A stretch of DNA of 64,000 bases from Pseudomonas chlororaphis subsp. chlororaphis (lineage in GTDB: Bacteria > Pseudomonadota > Gammaproteobacteria > Pseudomonadales > Pseudomonadaceae). The translations under genes and the position numbers were made by a program. The stretch is taken from positions 3,472,001 through 3,536,000 of the forward strand of contig NZ_CP027712.1 in assembly GCF_003945765.1 (NCBI RefSeq). Direction: 5' to 3'. The notes under the pieces are model-generated. The model had not been told where the DNA came from. It saw nothing but the letters and a program-made list of their open reading frames with translations, and ran no database searches. Shown here in pieces: positions 1-8,815 of this stretch (position 1 is its first letter; each line of letters begins with the position of its first letter).

Positions 1-412
1 AGGTGAGGGTCCTGACGCGCTCAGGGTAACGGGCGGCGAGTGTCTGGGCGATCATGCCGCCCATCGACATCCCCATGACGTGCGCCGTCTCCAGTTGCAA
101 GCCATTCATGAGCCCGATCACATCATCGGCCATGTCACCCAGGTCGTAACCTGTGGTCGGCTTGCGGAAGAACTGCTGCATGACCGTGGGTGGCGTCACC
201 TCGGTGAAAAAGGACCTGCCCGAATCACGGTTGTCCAGCGTGATGACGCGCAATCCCTGCTCAACCAGGCCGGCGATGATCGGTTGCGGCCAATAGGTCA
301 GTTGCAGCCCCAGGCCGACGATGAGAATGACCGGCGGGGCCGTTTCAGATCCGTGGCTGCGATAGCAGAGCCTGCGCTGGCCTGGTAATTCACAGAACCG
401 ATCCGCGCTCAT
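1..412 (-). CDS. Alpha/beta hydrolase, N-terminal part (runs off left edge)
   Basis: The reverse strand reads M-S-A-D-R-F-C from an ATG at 412 and stays open to the window edge, giving about 137 residues. The beta-strand with PVILIVGLG, the THR/ASP-rich DNRDSGRS segment and the nucleophile elbow GMSMGG (G-x-S-x-G, Ser nucleophile) are the signature of the alpha/beta hydrolase fold. The catalytic Asp and His would lie beyond the edge. Its ATG overlaps the stop of the upstream monooxygenase gene (ATGA), so the two are translationally coupled. In that company it probably hydrolyses an ester or lactone made by the monooxygenase. This is inference; the substrate is not visible. Confidence 0.88.
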   Translation of the reverse strand, partial: MSADRFCELPGQRRLCYRSHGSETAPPVILIVGLGLQLTYWPQPIIAGLVEQGLRVITLDNRDSGRSFFTEVTPPTVMQQFFRKPTTGYDLGDMADDVIGLMNGLQLETAHVMGMSMGGMIAQTLAARYPERVRTLT

Positions 413-1935
413 CGCCCGCTACCCTGGGTCTGTAGTTCGGCGCCAGTGCGCAGGGGAGCAGCGGGTATTGCGGTGAATTTGAGGCAGCTTTCGGCAACCG
501 TTCCTCGGCGCAGCAGCTTGACGTCGCGGAAGTAATCCATCGACATCACCCAGGGCTCGCACGGGCCCTGGCGCGGCATGCTGTCCAAGGCGCGTTGTAC
601 GTATCCAGCGCCAAAGTCCAGCAAGGGGCGGGTTTCAATTCCGTCCGGGGCCTTGGGCTCGCAAACGTTGTAGCCATGCCCATCCATGAAGCCCAGCAAG
701 CGACAGAAATGATCGCACAGCAGGCACACTTTCAAGGTCCAGGAAGAGTTTGTGTAGCCCACTGCAAAAGCAAAATTGGGCACGCCGGACAGCATCATGC
801 CTTTGTAAGCCAGGGTCTTGCTCAGCACCACCGGTTTACCGTCCTTGTGCAAGGTCACTCCACCAAACAGCTGGACATTGAGCCCGGTGGCTGTGATGAC
901 GATGTCGGCTTTGAGCTCTTGGCCTGATCTGAGCAAAACGCCCGATTCCGTAAACCGCTCGATATGATCGGTGACGACGGAGGCTTTACCCGCACTGATT
1001 GCCTTGAATAAATCGCCTTCAGGAACAGAGCACAGTCGCTGGTCCCAGGGGTTGTAGGGTGGGTTGAAATGAACGTCGACAGGGTAGTCCTTGGGCAGCT
1101 CTTTCTTGGTCAGCCAGAGGAGCAGCTTGCGGGAAAGTTTGGGGAAGCGTTGGCAGAATCCCCAGAAGGCCAGCGTGATCTTGGCGTTCTTGTAGCGTGT
1201 CAGTGAGTAGGCGGTTTGCGCCGGCAGGACTTTGCGTAGAAAGGCTGCAATGGAGTCGGTGGCCGGTTGATTGATGATGTAAGAGGGGGTGCGCTGCAGC
1301 ATGGTGATGCTGGCTACTTTGTCCGCCATGGCCGGAATCAACGTCACGGCCGTTGCTCCGCTGCCAATCACGACCACGCGTTTACCGCTGTAATCCAGGT
1401 CTTCGGGCCAGTGTTGCGGATGGATGATCTGCCCCTTGAATTGCTCTGTGCCTTCAAAGCGAGGGGTGAATCCTTGGTCATAACGATAGTAACCGCCTGC
1501 GCTGAACAGCCAGCGGCATTGAATGGTGCGGGGCTCTGTCGTGTTGCCGTCCTTGACTTTGACCGTCCACAATCCTTTCTCGCTTTCCCAGTCCGCGCAA
1601 AGCACTTTTTGCTGGTACTGGATGCGTTCCTGCAGCCCGTACTCGTCAACGGTCTCGCGCAGATACTCAAGGATGTCTGCGGCGTCCGCCAATGACTTGG
1701 CTTTGGTCCAGGGCTTGAAGTCGAAACCGAAAGTGAAGAGGTCCGAGTCGGAGCGGATGCCGGGGTAACGGAACAAGTCCCAGGTACCACCCGCACGCTC
1801 ACGGGATTCCAGGATCGCAAAGGTTTTGTGAGGCTGATAGCGTCGCAGGTAAGCAGCTGCGCCGATACCCGACACCCCAGCTCCGATGATCAAAACATCC
1901 AGCGGCTCAATCGGAAGAATAGCGTGGGAAGACAT
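409..1935 (-). CDS. AlmA/Baeyer-Villiger-type flavin monooxygenase
   Basis: 508 residues from the ATG at 1935, which has an AGGAGG ribosome site about 6 bases upstream; the open frame extends 44 codons further but without such a site. An N-terminal FAD Rossmann motif GAGVSGIG lies at about 18-25, the [11 protein letters not shown] type-I BVMO signature at about 49-59, the FMO/BVMO fingerprint [12 protein letters not shown] at about 166-177, and a second (NADPH) Rossmann motif GSGATA near 192. The opening VLIIGAG...[17 protein letters not shown] closely resembles AlmA, the FMO-type monooxygenase of long-chain alkane users, so a long-chain or terpenoid substrate is likely. An ester-forming Baeyer-Villiger step would fit the coupled hydrolase, but the sequence alone cannot separate hydroxylation from Baeyer-Villiger oxidation. 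Confidence 0.9.
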   Translation of the reverse strand: MSSHAILPIEPLDVLIIGAGVSGIGAAAYLRRYQPHKTFAILESRERAGGTWDLFRYPGIRSDSDLFTFGFDFKPWTKAKSLADAADILEYLRETVDEYGLQERIQYQQKVLCADWESEKGLWTVKVKDGNTTEPRTIQCRWLFSAGGYYRYDQGFTPRFEGTEQFKGQIIHPQHWPEDLDYSGKRVVVIGSGATAVTLIPAMADKVASITMLQRTPSYIINQPATDSIAAFLRKVLPAQTAYSLTRYKNAKITLAFWGFCQRFPKLSRKLLLWLTKKELPKDYPVDVHFNPPYNPWDQRLCSVPEGDLFKAISAGKASVVTDHIERFTESGVLLRSGQELKADIVITATGLNVQLFGGVTLHKDGKPVVLSKTLAYKGMMLSGVPNFAFAVGYTNSSWTLKVCLLCDHFCRLLGFMDGHGYNVCEPKAPDGIETRPLLDFGAGYVQRALDSMPRQGPCEPWVMSMDYFRDVKLLRRGTVAESCLKFTAIPAAPLRTGAELQTQGSGR

Positions 1936-2438
1936 AGCGCCTCCTATTGTTGTGTTATAGAGACTTGTTCGTTTGACTTGATCGCATGACCACGATAAAT
2001 GCCGCCGATGGTATGGACAAGGTGCGAAATGCACCTGAAATCTATTGGTTTGGGATGTTTTGCACACCTCGACTCAAGGCGTCGTGCAAAGGCTGACGTT
2101 GTCTGCGTGATGAAGGATGACTAAGGATCGATGCTGCGATGGCCGCAACGTGCTATGCGGGGAAGGGCGATCGGCTTCGCTGACACAGGCAGGCTGGTAG
2201 CGCCGGTCAGCCAAAACGGCAGTTCATGTCAGGGGCGCAAGGATGCGGCCTGTGGGACGTCAACCTCCATACGCCGAGATTCTTCAATAGGCTGTGTATC
2301 CCACTGAGGTATCGCTGGACGGCGATGGCGGGCGGTTGGCTTGAGGGAGGCAATGGCAGCCAATCGGCTAGCCGGGCAAGGCAGCGCAAGCATCACGCTG
2401 CCATGCGGCATGGAGCAGGGGCACATCCGAGCACAGGG
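1936..2438. other. Gene-free stretch upstream of the monooxygenase
   Basis: About 500 bases between the monooxygenase and the TetR gene. Short open frames exist on both strands (for example 2207-2389) but none has a convincing ribosome site or recognisable protein. It must hold the monooxygenase promoter; the only structured element I see is the operator-like copy at 1975-1992. Confidence 0.5.
1975..1992. promoter_or_regulatory. Degenerate third copy of the shared operator
   Basis: GACTTGATCGCATGACCA matches the core of the sites at 3357-3374 and 7263-7280 at 13 of 18 positions, with both half-sites (GACTTG and TGACCA side) kept. It sits 40-57 bases upstream of the monooxygenase start. No sigma-54 -24/-12 pair is visible here. 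Confidence 0.35.
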
Positions 2439-3020
2439 TCAGTAGCTGGCAGCCAGTAGTTTTACAGCGCGACAGGCCGCCTCCGTCTCGGCCTCCAAGC
2501 GCTCCATATCACCGTGGGCTGACCAGGCGAGCAGGAGTCCGTCGAACAAATTGATCACTAACCGGCTGATGGTGGTCGACGCGGTCTTGTCCAGCTTGGG
2601 ATTGGCAACCATCTCGATTCTCTGCTCTATCGCTTCGACAGAAATCGAATAAATCCTGGCAGCCATTGCCGGGTTGTTGCGCAGGTTCCAGAAGAAGAGC
2701 TCGAACTGGGTCGTGGCCAGGTCGGGGTGGGCAGTAAACCATTTGACCAACTGACGCAGTATCTCTGCCGCCGACTCTGCCGCGCCGGCACCTGTTGGCG
2801 CGCGCGCCAATGACTGCTGCGGCATGTTAATCAGGGACTCGTAGACGGCGCAGAACAAATCATCCTTGGTATGAAATACGTAGTGCAACGAGGCCAGCGG
2901 AGACTTTGCCTGGGCGGCGATACGCCGAGTCGTCGCGTTAGCTACCCCGTGCTCGGCAATCACCTTCACGGTTGCTTCAATGAAGTCTTGTTTGCGCTGT
3001 TCGGCGCCCATCCGAGCCAT
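2439..3020 (-). CDS. TetR-family transcriptional repressor
   Basis: 193 residues from the ATG at 3020, preceded by AAGGAG; the frame could start further up at 3119 but lacks a ribosome site. The N-terminal helix-turn-helix is typical: VIAEHGVANATTRRIAAQA followed by SLHYVFHTKDDL (recognition helix and the Y-F-x-x-K-D/E-x-L hallmark). The C-terminal half is a ligand-binding all-helical domain with no recognisable subclass. It lies between the monooxygenase operon on its own strand and the divergent PhyH gene, and is the closest candidate to bind the palindromes at 1975, 3349 and 7255. That assignment is inference. Confidence 0.92.
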   Translation of the reverse strand: MARMGAEQRKQDFIEATVKVIAEHGVANATTRRIAAQAKSPLASLHYVFHTKDDLFCAVYESLINMPQQSLARAPTGAGAAESAAEILRQLVKWFTAHPDLATTQFELFFWNLRNNPAMAARIYSISVEAIEQRIEMVANPKLDKTASTTISRLVINLFDGLLLAWSAHGDMERLEAETEAACRAVKLLAASY

Positions 3021-3329
3021 GTAGACAATCTCCTTACGGTGTTGCCGCCAGCAACCTGGTTCGGCGTCGAAAAGCGTGAATGCTAACGCATGGTAGCTCC
3101 CCAATCCATGAATCGACATGGGTGACCGTCAGGGCTTCGCCTTGTCGCCCCATGAGTGATGCCCTCCCTTACGCACCCAAAAGCAGCGGTTGTTTCCTAA
3201 ATACCCAGTCTGTCGTGGGGCGCCGAAACAAGTTCAGCTGCGAAGTGGGTCGTGAGGTATCACCGGCGCTGCAGTCGCGGCGAGCGGGGGGCTTTGATTT
3301 TCCTGGCTTTGGACCCCTTGGCAAAAAAG

Positions 3330-3344
3330 CGGCACACAAACTGC
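3330..3344 (+). promoter_or_regulatory. Sigma-54-like promoter for the PhyH gene
   Basis: CGGCAC-N5-CTGC, with exactly ten bases between the GG (-24) and GC (-12) doublets, one mismatch in each half against TGGCAC-N5-TTGC. It is followed five bases later by the operator-like core, exactly as the better promoter at 7235 is. Confidence 0.5.
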
Positions 3345-3348
3345 TTGT

Positions 3349-3374
3349 GATCATTCGACTTGGTCAATTGATCA
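3349..3374. promoter_or_regulatory. Operator-like element matching the 7255 palindrome
   Basis: GATCAT at 3349-3354 and GGTCAATTGA at 3362-3371 are identical in sequence and in spacing (13 bases start to start) to the two corresponding blocks of the 38-bp palindrome at 7255-7292. The right half is degenerate. It overlaps the start point predicted from the promoter at 3330. Confidence 0.55.
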
Positions 3375-3576
3375 GGTCCTGAGCCCAATCTGGCTCAATG
3401 CGTGGGCGCGCCCATGACTCGACAGATCAGGGGCGAGCTAATGAGCACATCCCAGCTCGTCGATTTACCCATCCTTCCTGAGTTCATGGGCGCTTAGGCC
3501 CCGCAATGAAGGCGACGGATGTGGGGCGGGCGCAGGTTGTTGACTAGAGCATCCGATCACACAGCAGGAGATGTAC

Positions 3577-4464
3577 ATGCAGGCACGAAAACTATCGACC
3601 GTAAGCTGCGATGCGCCGATCGAGCAGGTGGTGGAGATTATCAAGCGGGACGGCGCCGTCGTTATTTCCAACTTTGTCTCGGGAGAAACGCTGAAGTCCC
3701 TTGCTGAAGAGCTGGAGCCCTATTTGAGTGCAACGCCGTGCGGTGTGGATCCTTACTTCGCTGGCACGCAGACACGCCGTGTCGCACGAATTATCGGGCG
3801 AAGCGACACGGCGGTGGAGGTGGCACTCAATCCCCTATTTCTCGGGGCGGCGAGAAAAATCTTGCAAGTCCCTGCGCATGTCTGGGTGGGGGAGGATCGA
3901 ATCGAGGTCGAGCCTGATATTCAACTCAGCATTACCCAGGCTATTCAGATCGGTCCGGGGCAAGGCCGGCAACCGCTGCACCGCGACGATACCACCTCGC
4001 TCTGGCGTCACCCCCAGTACGGTCGTGAGGCTCGGCTGCAAATGATGCTGGCCCTTTCAGACTTTACCGAAGAGAACGGTGCAACGCGTGTCATTCCCGG
4101 AAGCCACGAGTGGAATGACGAGCGAATGCCCACTCAAGACGAAACCATCGCGGCGGAAATGCCGGCGGGCTCTGCGCTTTTGTGGATGGGGTCGGTGTAC
4201 CACGGAGGTGGCGCCAACACGTCCTCGGCGCCTCGAACCGGCCTCACGATGGCCTATGACTTGGCATTCTTGCGACTGGAAGAAAATCACTTCCTTTCCA
4301 TCCCCATTGAGCGGCTGCGTCAGCTCCCCGCAGAAATGCAGCGCCTGCTGGGCTGGAGCTGCAGTAGCACGTTGCTGGGGTGGGTGGAAGTCGATGGCCA
4401 GATGCGCGACCCGCAAGAGCTGCTGGCCATGCCTTCTTTCGCCGGGGCGGGTAAAGGCTTTTAA
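3577..4464 (+). CDS. Phytanoyl-CoA dioxygenase (PhyH) family protein
   Basis: 295 residues. I prefer the ATG at 3577 because AGGAG at 3566-3570 then sits six bases upstream; an in-frame ATG at 3571 is too close to it. The Fe(II)/2-oxoglutarate facial triad is visible as HRDD (H-x-D) in the middle and YHGGG near residue 210, followed by the RTGLTMAYD strand whose Arg would hold 2-oxoglutarate. The PGSHEW stretch before the distal His is typical of PhyH proteins. It should hydroxylate a small or lipid substrate in the cytoplasm. A DAO-type oxidase follows 220 bases downstream on the same strand. Confidence 0.88.
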   Translation: MQARKLSTVSCDAPIEQVVEIIKRDGAVVISNFVSGETLKSLAEELEPYLSATPCGVDPYFAGTQTRRVARIIGRSDTAVEVALNPLFLGAARKILQVPAHVWVGEDRIEVEPDIQLSITQAIQIGPGQGRQPLHRDDTTSLWRHPQYGREARLQMMLALSDFTEENGATRVIPGSHEWNDERMPTQDETIAAEMPAGSALLWMGSVYHGGGANTSSAPRTGLTMAYDLAFLRLEENHFLSIPIERLRQLPAEMQRLLGWSCSSTLLGWVEVDGQMRDPQELLAMPSFAGAGKGF

Positions 4465-4502
4465 GCCTTTCAAATCGACCCTGTGGGGGCGCCCCACGGT
4501 TT
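4453..4502 (+). terminator. Two stem-loops at the end of the PhyH gene
   Basis: AAAGGCTT-TT-AAGCCTTT spans the stop codon (4453-4470), and a GC-rich stem GTGGGG-GCG-CCCCAC follows at 4483-4497 with only a short GGTTTG after it. The lack of a real T-run makes this a weak terminator or attenuator call. Confidence 0.3.
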
Positions 4503-4684
4503 GAGGAGTGGTCGACGTCTCTTCGAGGCCTGCTTTGCCTGTACCGACTTTAACGTCAGGGAGAGCGGCCGACGCCGATCAGCGCACAACTGCGCCGCCG
4601 TTCATTTTCATTGCGAGTGCTGTCGTGCCCGATGAGATGTTCGTGCACGCAAATATTGACTGAGTGCACGTAGGAGTGAAGCGA

Positions 4685-6052
4685 ATGAAAGCTTCGAATA
4701 CAGAGGCCCGTAACGGTTCTGAAACCCTGAGATTTCGCAATCTTGGCGGGTGGGTGGAGCGGCCGGTCGACCTGCAGCCGGAACTCAAAGGCCATGAGCA
4801 CGCCGATGTGATCGTGGTCGGAGGTGGTTTTGCCGGCCTGTCAACCGCGCTCGAGCTTACGGCTCTTGGGGCGAAAGTCATTGTCCTGGAGCAGGAGTTC
4901 GCCGGCTTCGGTGCCAGTGGGCGCAATGCGGGCTATCTGCTCGGCAGCATGGGTATCGAGTGCGACGTCTTCGTCAAGCGGGTGGGGATGGAGCAGGCAA
5001 AGAGCTTCGTCAGTTTCTACGACGAGGCCGTCACTTACGTGGAAGAGCGTTTGACGGCCTTGGGTATCGACTGTGATTACAATCCCTCGGGGGTTATCCG
5101 GGCTGCTGTTCATCCTAGCCAGGAAAAGCGGCTGCGCGCGAATATGGAGCTGGGGCATAAGTTGGGCTCTGTGACCCGCTTTGTGGATAGTGCCGAGATG
5201 CGCGTGCGGGGAATCCCGCCGGCATTCCTGTTTGGCAGCGAGCAGCGCGGTGGCACCTTGAATCCTGGGAAGTACGTCAGCGGCCTGCGTCGCGCGGCAA
5301 TCCTGGCGGGGGTAAAACTTTACGAACGCACCCCGTTGCTTTCCTACAGTGAAGGGTCGGTCATCACCTGCAAGACCGCTCTCGGTAGCGCAACCGCACC
5401 GGTAATGGTGCTGGCAACCAACGCCTATACGCCTCAGTTGGGGGTGCTACGTAACAAGGTTGCGCCGATCCGCGTTTCGGCAATCGAAACCCAGCCGCTG
5501 TCGGCGGAGCAACTGGCGTCCCTGGGTTGGAAAGGGCGGGAAGGGCTCATCACGCCGCACTACACGATGGAGAGCCACCGCCTGACGGCCCATGACACCA
5601 TGGTGTTAACGGTGAAAGAGTTGGGCTATGCCTACGGCTCGAAGACCCCCAATGTCCCGGATTATCGCGCCTATACCGCATTGGCCCGGGTACTGCGCGA
5701 GCGCTATCCCTCGTTGCAAGGTCTTGGCATTCAGCACTGCTGGAGCGGATACATCAGTGGGGCTTACGACTTCCTACCCGTCATCGGTGCAATGGGTGCG
5801 AAACAGAATATTTTCTATACCGCGGGTTGTTCGGGCCATGGCCTGGCTACTCAATCGCTCATGGGGGCGCTTTTCGCCGGGCGGATCAACGGCAAAGAGC
5901 CTCCACTTCTAGCGGCGCTGCAGCACAAGACCCCCTCCATGCTGCCTGAGCCATTTCAATGGTGCGCTATACAGTCCGCTTTTGCAGCGGCCAAGCTACT
6001 TGATGCCTGGACCGACAACAAAGTGCGTAAAGACAACGCTTTGAAAGGCTGA
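4685..6052 (+). CDS. FAD-dependent amine/amino-acid oxidase (DAO family)
   Basis: 455 residues from the ATG at 4685, with TAGGAG upstream; the frame opens earlier at 4664 without a ribosome site. The dinucleotide-binding motif VVGGGFAGLS lies at about 45-54 and GASGRNAG at about 77-84, the pair typical of the DAO (PF01266) oxidases related to gamma-glutamylputrescine oxidase. The C-terminal half has the expected substrate/FAD strands (GLGIQHCWSGY, FYTAGCSGHGLA). It would oxidise a primary or secondary amine or amino acid with O2 or a quinone as acceptor. Next to a PhyH oxygenase and DUF1302/1329 porins, a nitrogen-containing hydrophobic substrate is plausible. This is inference. Confidence 0.88.
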   Translation: MKASNTEARNGSETLRFRNLGGWVERPVDLQPELKGHEHADVIVVGGGFAGLSTALELTALGAKVIVLEQEFAGFGASGRNAGYLLGSMGIECDVFVKRVGMEQAKSFVSFYDEAVTYVEERLTALGIDCDYNPSGVIRAAVHPSQEKRLRANMELGHKLGSVTRFVDSAEMRVRGIPPAFLFGSEQRGGTLNPGKYVSGLRRAAILAGVKLYERTPLLSYSEGSVITCKTALGSATAPVMVLATNAYTPQLGVLRNKVAPIRVSAIETQPLSAEQLASLGWKGREGLITPHYTMESHRLTAHDTMVLTVKELGYAYGSKTPNVPDYRAYTALARVLRERYPSLQGLGIQHCWSGYISGAYDFLPVIGAMGAKQNIFYTAGCSGHGLATQSLMGALFAGRINGKEPPLLAALQHKTPSMLPEPFQWCAIQSAFAAAKLLDAWTDNKVRKDNALKG

Positions 6053-6149
6053 GAACAATGCGGGGGGACATTAATGGCGCCCTATTGTTGCCCCGACGCA
6101 TGGGCAGAGGCGAGGCATCGGCGCGACACTATTTAAAGAGGCTGTTATC

Positions 6150-6812
6150 GTGGAACTGATAGATATATTTGCACTGGTCTCATGCATTCTGCTGGTGATT
6201 TGCGGGCTAAGTTATGGCGTGGCATTCATCCGGCGGAATAATTATTTGCTCGGCCTGGAGTTCTTGATTGTGGGGATCTCCGCGTCGAACTTCACTACGT
6301 TTATAGCCACGGGCTGGCAAGCCAATTACAACGTCGCGATCTTTCTCGACGCCTTTTCACGAGGAGTTGGCGTGCCTATTATCGCGACGCTTGGGTTGAT
6401 GGCGGTTACGCACAATTACAAGCCATCTCTCGCGAAAGACATCAGCCTGTTCGTGGCGGGTTTTGCCGCTACAGGTGTCTACTTTCTATCCGGCATCGTT
6501 AAGGAGTCGCTGCCTTACTTCTATATGCTCATGTGGTCAATCTACACGTTGTACCTTTGCTACTTTACCTGGCGATTGGCACGTGCCGGAGAGGTATTCC
6601 ACGCACTGGCTACTGTCCTGGGCGGGGCGGCGGGGCTGACCGTGGCACTTCGGTACGACTTCTTCCCGATTCCGGGCGATGACACAAAAATGATCTTCAT
6701 GACCTGCGCCTTCCTGGCTTGGTCATATTCGATTGTGCAGCTGTATTACGCCTATGGTGCGCTGGAACGTTCGAGGAAAGATTCTTCTTACTCGCTTCTT
6801 CATTCCAGGTAA
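6150..6812 (+). CDS. Multi-spanning membrane protein of unknown function
   Basis: 220 residues starting at a GTG at 6150 with AAAGAGG upstream. Six to seven hydrophobic segments are visible, starting with IFALVSCILLVICGLSY, and short charged loops separate them; the tail ERSRKDSSYSLLHSR is hydrophilic. I recognise no catalytic motif and no transporter family. It is followed by a good intrinsic terminator at 6929, so it is probably the last gene of the unit beginning with the PhyH and oxidase genes. It could be a membrane sensor or an accessory of the oxidase. Confidence 0.75.
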   Translation: MELIDIFALVSCILLVICGLSYGVAFIRRNNYLLGLEFLIVGISASNFTTFIATGWQANYNVAIFLDAFSRGVGVPIIATLGLMAVTHNYKPSLAKDISLFVAGFAATGVYFLSGIVKESLPYFYMLMWSIYTLYLCYFTWRLARAGEVFHALATVLGGAAGLTVALRYDFFPIPGDDTKMIFMTCAFLAWSYSIVQLYYAYGALERSRKDSSYSLLHSR

Positions 6813-6928
6813 GTCTGCACTGCGTAGCGAGCTGTTCCGTTCCTGTAAGGCGTGCTGTTTCGAATACTCCATGTTTTCGTATCAGGAATAATCTACTACT
6901 CCATGGCTGGCCGTAGGCCTGCTTCTTT

Positions 6929-6954
6929 GCCGCCCTCCTGGGCGGCTTTTTTTT
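6929..6954 (+). terminator. Rho-independent terminator
   Basis: Perfect 7-bp stem GCCGCCC-TCCT-GGGCGGC followed at once by eight T residues. It closes the transcript of the membrane-protein gene. Confidence 0.9.
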
Positions 6955-7234
6955 GTTGTTAGCGAGCAGATCTACACAGCCTCTGCTGTTAGAACCAAGC
7001 AATGTCCGTTGTGCAAGTAACGAGGGTAGGAACCCTGGCTATCCAAACTGGCAAAGGCAGTTTTCGCCAAGTTACGACGCACACTCAGGCTGGCTCTTTT
7101 GCCCCATGACCAAGCACTTCTTGGTAACAGGTGTTTCCTTAATTCCCATTATGGGGCAGTAGGTCGACATACGCAGATCTCCGGCAGACTGTAACTGTTT
7201 GTTTTTTATAAAGAAATAATTAGATTTTGGATTC

Positions 7235-7249
7235 TGGCATATGGCTTGC
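7235..7249 (+). promoter_or_regulatory. Sigma-54-like promoter of the DUF1329 operon
   Basis: TGGCAT-ATGGC-TTGC has the exact GG-N10-GC spacing and only one mismatch to TGGCAC-N5-TTGC. The start point expected about 12 bases downstream of the GC falls inside the 38-bp palindrome at 7255. Confidence 0.65.
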
Positions 7250-7254
7250 CTCAT

Positions 7255-7292
7255 GATCATCTGACATGGTCAATTGACCATGTCAGATGATC
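7255..7292. promoter_or_regulatory. Perfect 38-bp palindrome over the start point
   Basis: Two 19-base arms are exact reverse complements with no spacer; the centre reads GGTCAATTGACC. It begins six bases after the -12 GC of the sigma-54-like promoter, so a protein bound there would cover the transcription start. Blocks GATCAT and GGTCAATTGA recur with equal spacing at 3349. Confidence 0.7.
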
Positions 7293-7369
7293 GAATGTGT
7301 GGCAGGAACCGATTTTTCCGTCTGGAAGGCCCTGCCATCGATCAAAGCCCTTTGTTTGAGGATCCTCCA

Positions 7370-8791
7370 ATGAAAGATGTGACTGAACGGCTGGAAGGTA
7401 ACGTATCCACCCGCCGTGTTATCAGGCAGCTGCTGGTGACTATTGCGGCATCGACTGCGATTTTCTCGGTCCAGGCTGCGACCATGGGGCCTGAGGCGCT
7501 GGGTTCGAAGCTGACTCCCCTGGGGGGAGAGATCGCCGCAAGTTCCGGCGGGGACATTCCGGCCTGGACGCAACCTGGGCAGCAGGGGGCGGGATGGAGT
7601 TACGGCCAGGTCCGCGGGGAGCACTGGAAGTTCAAGGGCGATAAACCCCTCTACAGCATCGACTCGAACAATGTGGCGCAGCATGCGAGCAAGCTGTCCC
7701 CCGGCCAGCTTGAACTGTTCAAGAAAGTTCCAGGCTATCGCATGGATGTCTATCCGACCCGTCGTACCTGCGGCGCTCCAGACTTCGTGGCCGAGAACAC
7801 CAAGCAGAACGTTGGCTTCGCCAAGCTTGATGCTGCCGGTGTCGCCCTCGAGGAAGCGCATGTTCCGGGTATCCCGTTCCCCATGCCCAGCACCGGTGCC
7901 GAGGTGATGTGGAACATGAAGATGCGCTATCGCGGGGTGGGCGTCGAACTGCCCCGGAGCATTTCCGGGATTTCGCCGCGCAAGGGTGGGGAATGGTTAC
8001 GCCAGTCGACAGACACGGTCTTCTTCACACCATGGGGCAAAAAGGGCAGTGCGCTCTTCTCATCCGTCGGTCGCCTGGAAAACGCCACCTTCTTCAACTA
8101 CCAGGAGCCCGCCGCCCTGGCCGGTCAGGCCGCGGTGCAGACTGCCGTGGCCGGCGAACAGGCCACGACCTTCTACTACTTCCCCGGCCAGCGTCGCGTG
8201 CGCCGCATGCCGTCCTATTCCTACGACGCGCCGCAGATTGGCCTGGACAACCAATACACCGTCGATGAAGCGAACGTGTTCTTTGGGGCCATGGACCGCT
8301 TCGACTGGAAACTGCTTGGCAAGCAGGAACTGCTGGTGCCTTACAACGTTTTTGGCGCCTATGACACGTCCGCCAAAGCAGAGGATTTTGCCGGCAACGA
8401 CTCGGTTGCGCCGCAGTCGCGTCGCTATGAGCTGCATCGCGTCTGGGTGGTCGAGGCCAATGTCCGCCAAGGCATGCGCCACCAGGCACCAAAGCGCCTG
8501 TTCTACATCGACGAGGACAGCTGGAACGCCTTGATGGCCGTTGACTATGACAAGCAAGGGCAGATCTGGAAGGTGCGCGAAGGGCTCTCGATTCCCGTGT
8601 ACGAGACGGGCGCTTGCGACGTGGAAGCCCAGGTCCAGTACAACCTGGCCGATGCGCGTTATCTCTTCGACATGACCTCGATCGGCGCGGGCAAGAACGA
8701 TATTCGCTGGATCACCGACGAAGGTGGCAACCCCCGCCTGAAACGCGACTTCTTCACCTCCGATAACCTGCGAGCCATCAGCGAGCGCTAA
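7370..8791 (+). CDS. DUF1329 family periplasmic/outer-membrane-associated protein
   Basis: 473 residues from ATG 7370 (GAGGATCC upstream); an in-frame ATG at 7274 lies inside the palindrome and is unlikely to be used. A signal peptide is visible (RRVIRQLLVTIAASTAIFSVQA, cut near AQA/AT). The mature start, GPEALGSKLTPLGGEIAASSGGDIPAW, is the DUF1329 opening seen again in the second copy at 21921 (LGKDLTPIGAEQAGNANGSIPAW). Other shared blocks are RRVRRMPSYSYD, RFDWKLLGKQE and YELHRVWVVE. DUF1329 proteins are usually encoded beside DUF1302 outer-membrane proteins and are thought to help handle hydrophobic substrates. First gene of a four-gene operon. Confidence 0.9.
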   Translation: MKDVTERLEGNVSTRRVIRQLLVTIAASTAIFSVQAATMGPEALGSKLTPLGGEIAASSGGDIPAWTQPGQQGAGWSYGQVRGEHWKFKGDKPLYSIDSNNVAQHASKLSPGQLELFKKVPGYRMDVYPTRRTCGAPDFVAENTKQNVGFAKLDAAGVALEEAHVPGIPFPMPSTGAEVMWNMKMRYRGVGVELPRSISGISPRKGGEWLRQSTDTVFFTPWGKKGSALFSSVGRLENATFFNYQEPAALAGQAAVQTAVAGEQATTFYYFPGQRRVRRMPSYSYDAPQIGLDNQYTVDEANVFFGAMDRFDWKLLGKQELLVPYNVFGAYDTSAKAEDFAGNDSVAPQSRRYELHRVWVVEANVRQGMRHQAPKRLFYIDEDSWNALMAVDYDKQGQIWKVREGLSIPVYETGACDVEAQVQYNLADARYLFDMTSIGAGKNDIRWITDEGGNPRLKRDFFTSDNLRAISER

Positions 8792-8815
8792 CACGACGTC
8801 AGATCGAGAGCCAGC

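Larger units (their letters stand above)
3021..3576. other. Divergent intergenic region, TetR to PhyH
   Basis: 556 bases without a credible gene. Open frames at 3080-3382 and 3465-3671 have no family signature. The region contains the sigma-54-like promoter at 3330-3344 and the operator-like element at 3349-3374, leaving a leader of roughly 220 bases before the PhyH start. Confidence 0.6.
6813..7369. other. Gene-free stretch with terminator, inverted repeats and promoter
   Basis: 557 bases with no credible gene. Beside the features listed separately it has an inverted repeat TGCCCCAT (7100-7107) / ATGGGGCA (7151-7158) enclosing a smaller hairpin ACCAAG-N5-CTTGGT (7109-7125). These lie about 80-135 bases upstream of the -24/-12 element, where enhancer-binding proteins usually bind, and an AT-rich run at 7200-7232 could be an IHF site. 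Confidence 0.5.

Noticed and set aside
1993..2060. Sigma-54 element expected to the right of the 1975 operator copy
   Set aside because: I tested GC-N10-CC on the plus strand through this stretch and found no match, so the monooxygenase promoter is probably of another type.
2207..2459. Overlapping short open frames on both strands
   Set aside because: No ribosome site, no family signature, and all overlap each other.
6083..6100. Possible sigma-54 promoter (TGGCGC...TTGC) before the membrane-protein gene
   Set aside because: The GG and GC doublets are 12 bases apart; sigma-54 requires 10.
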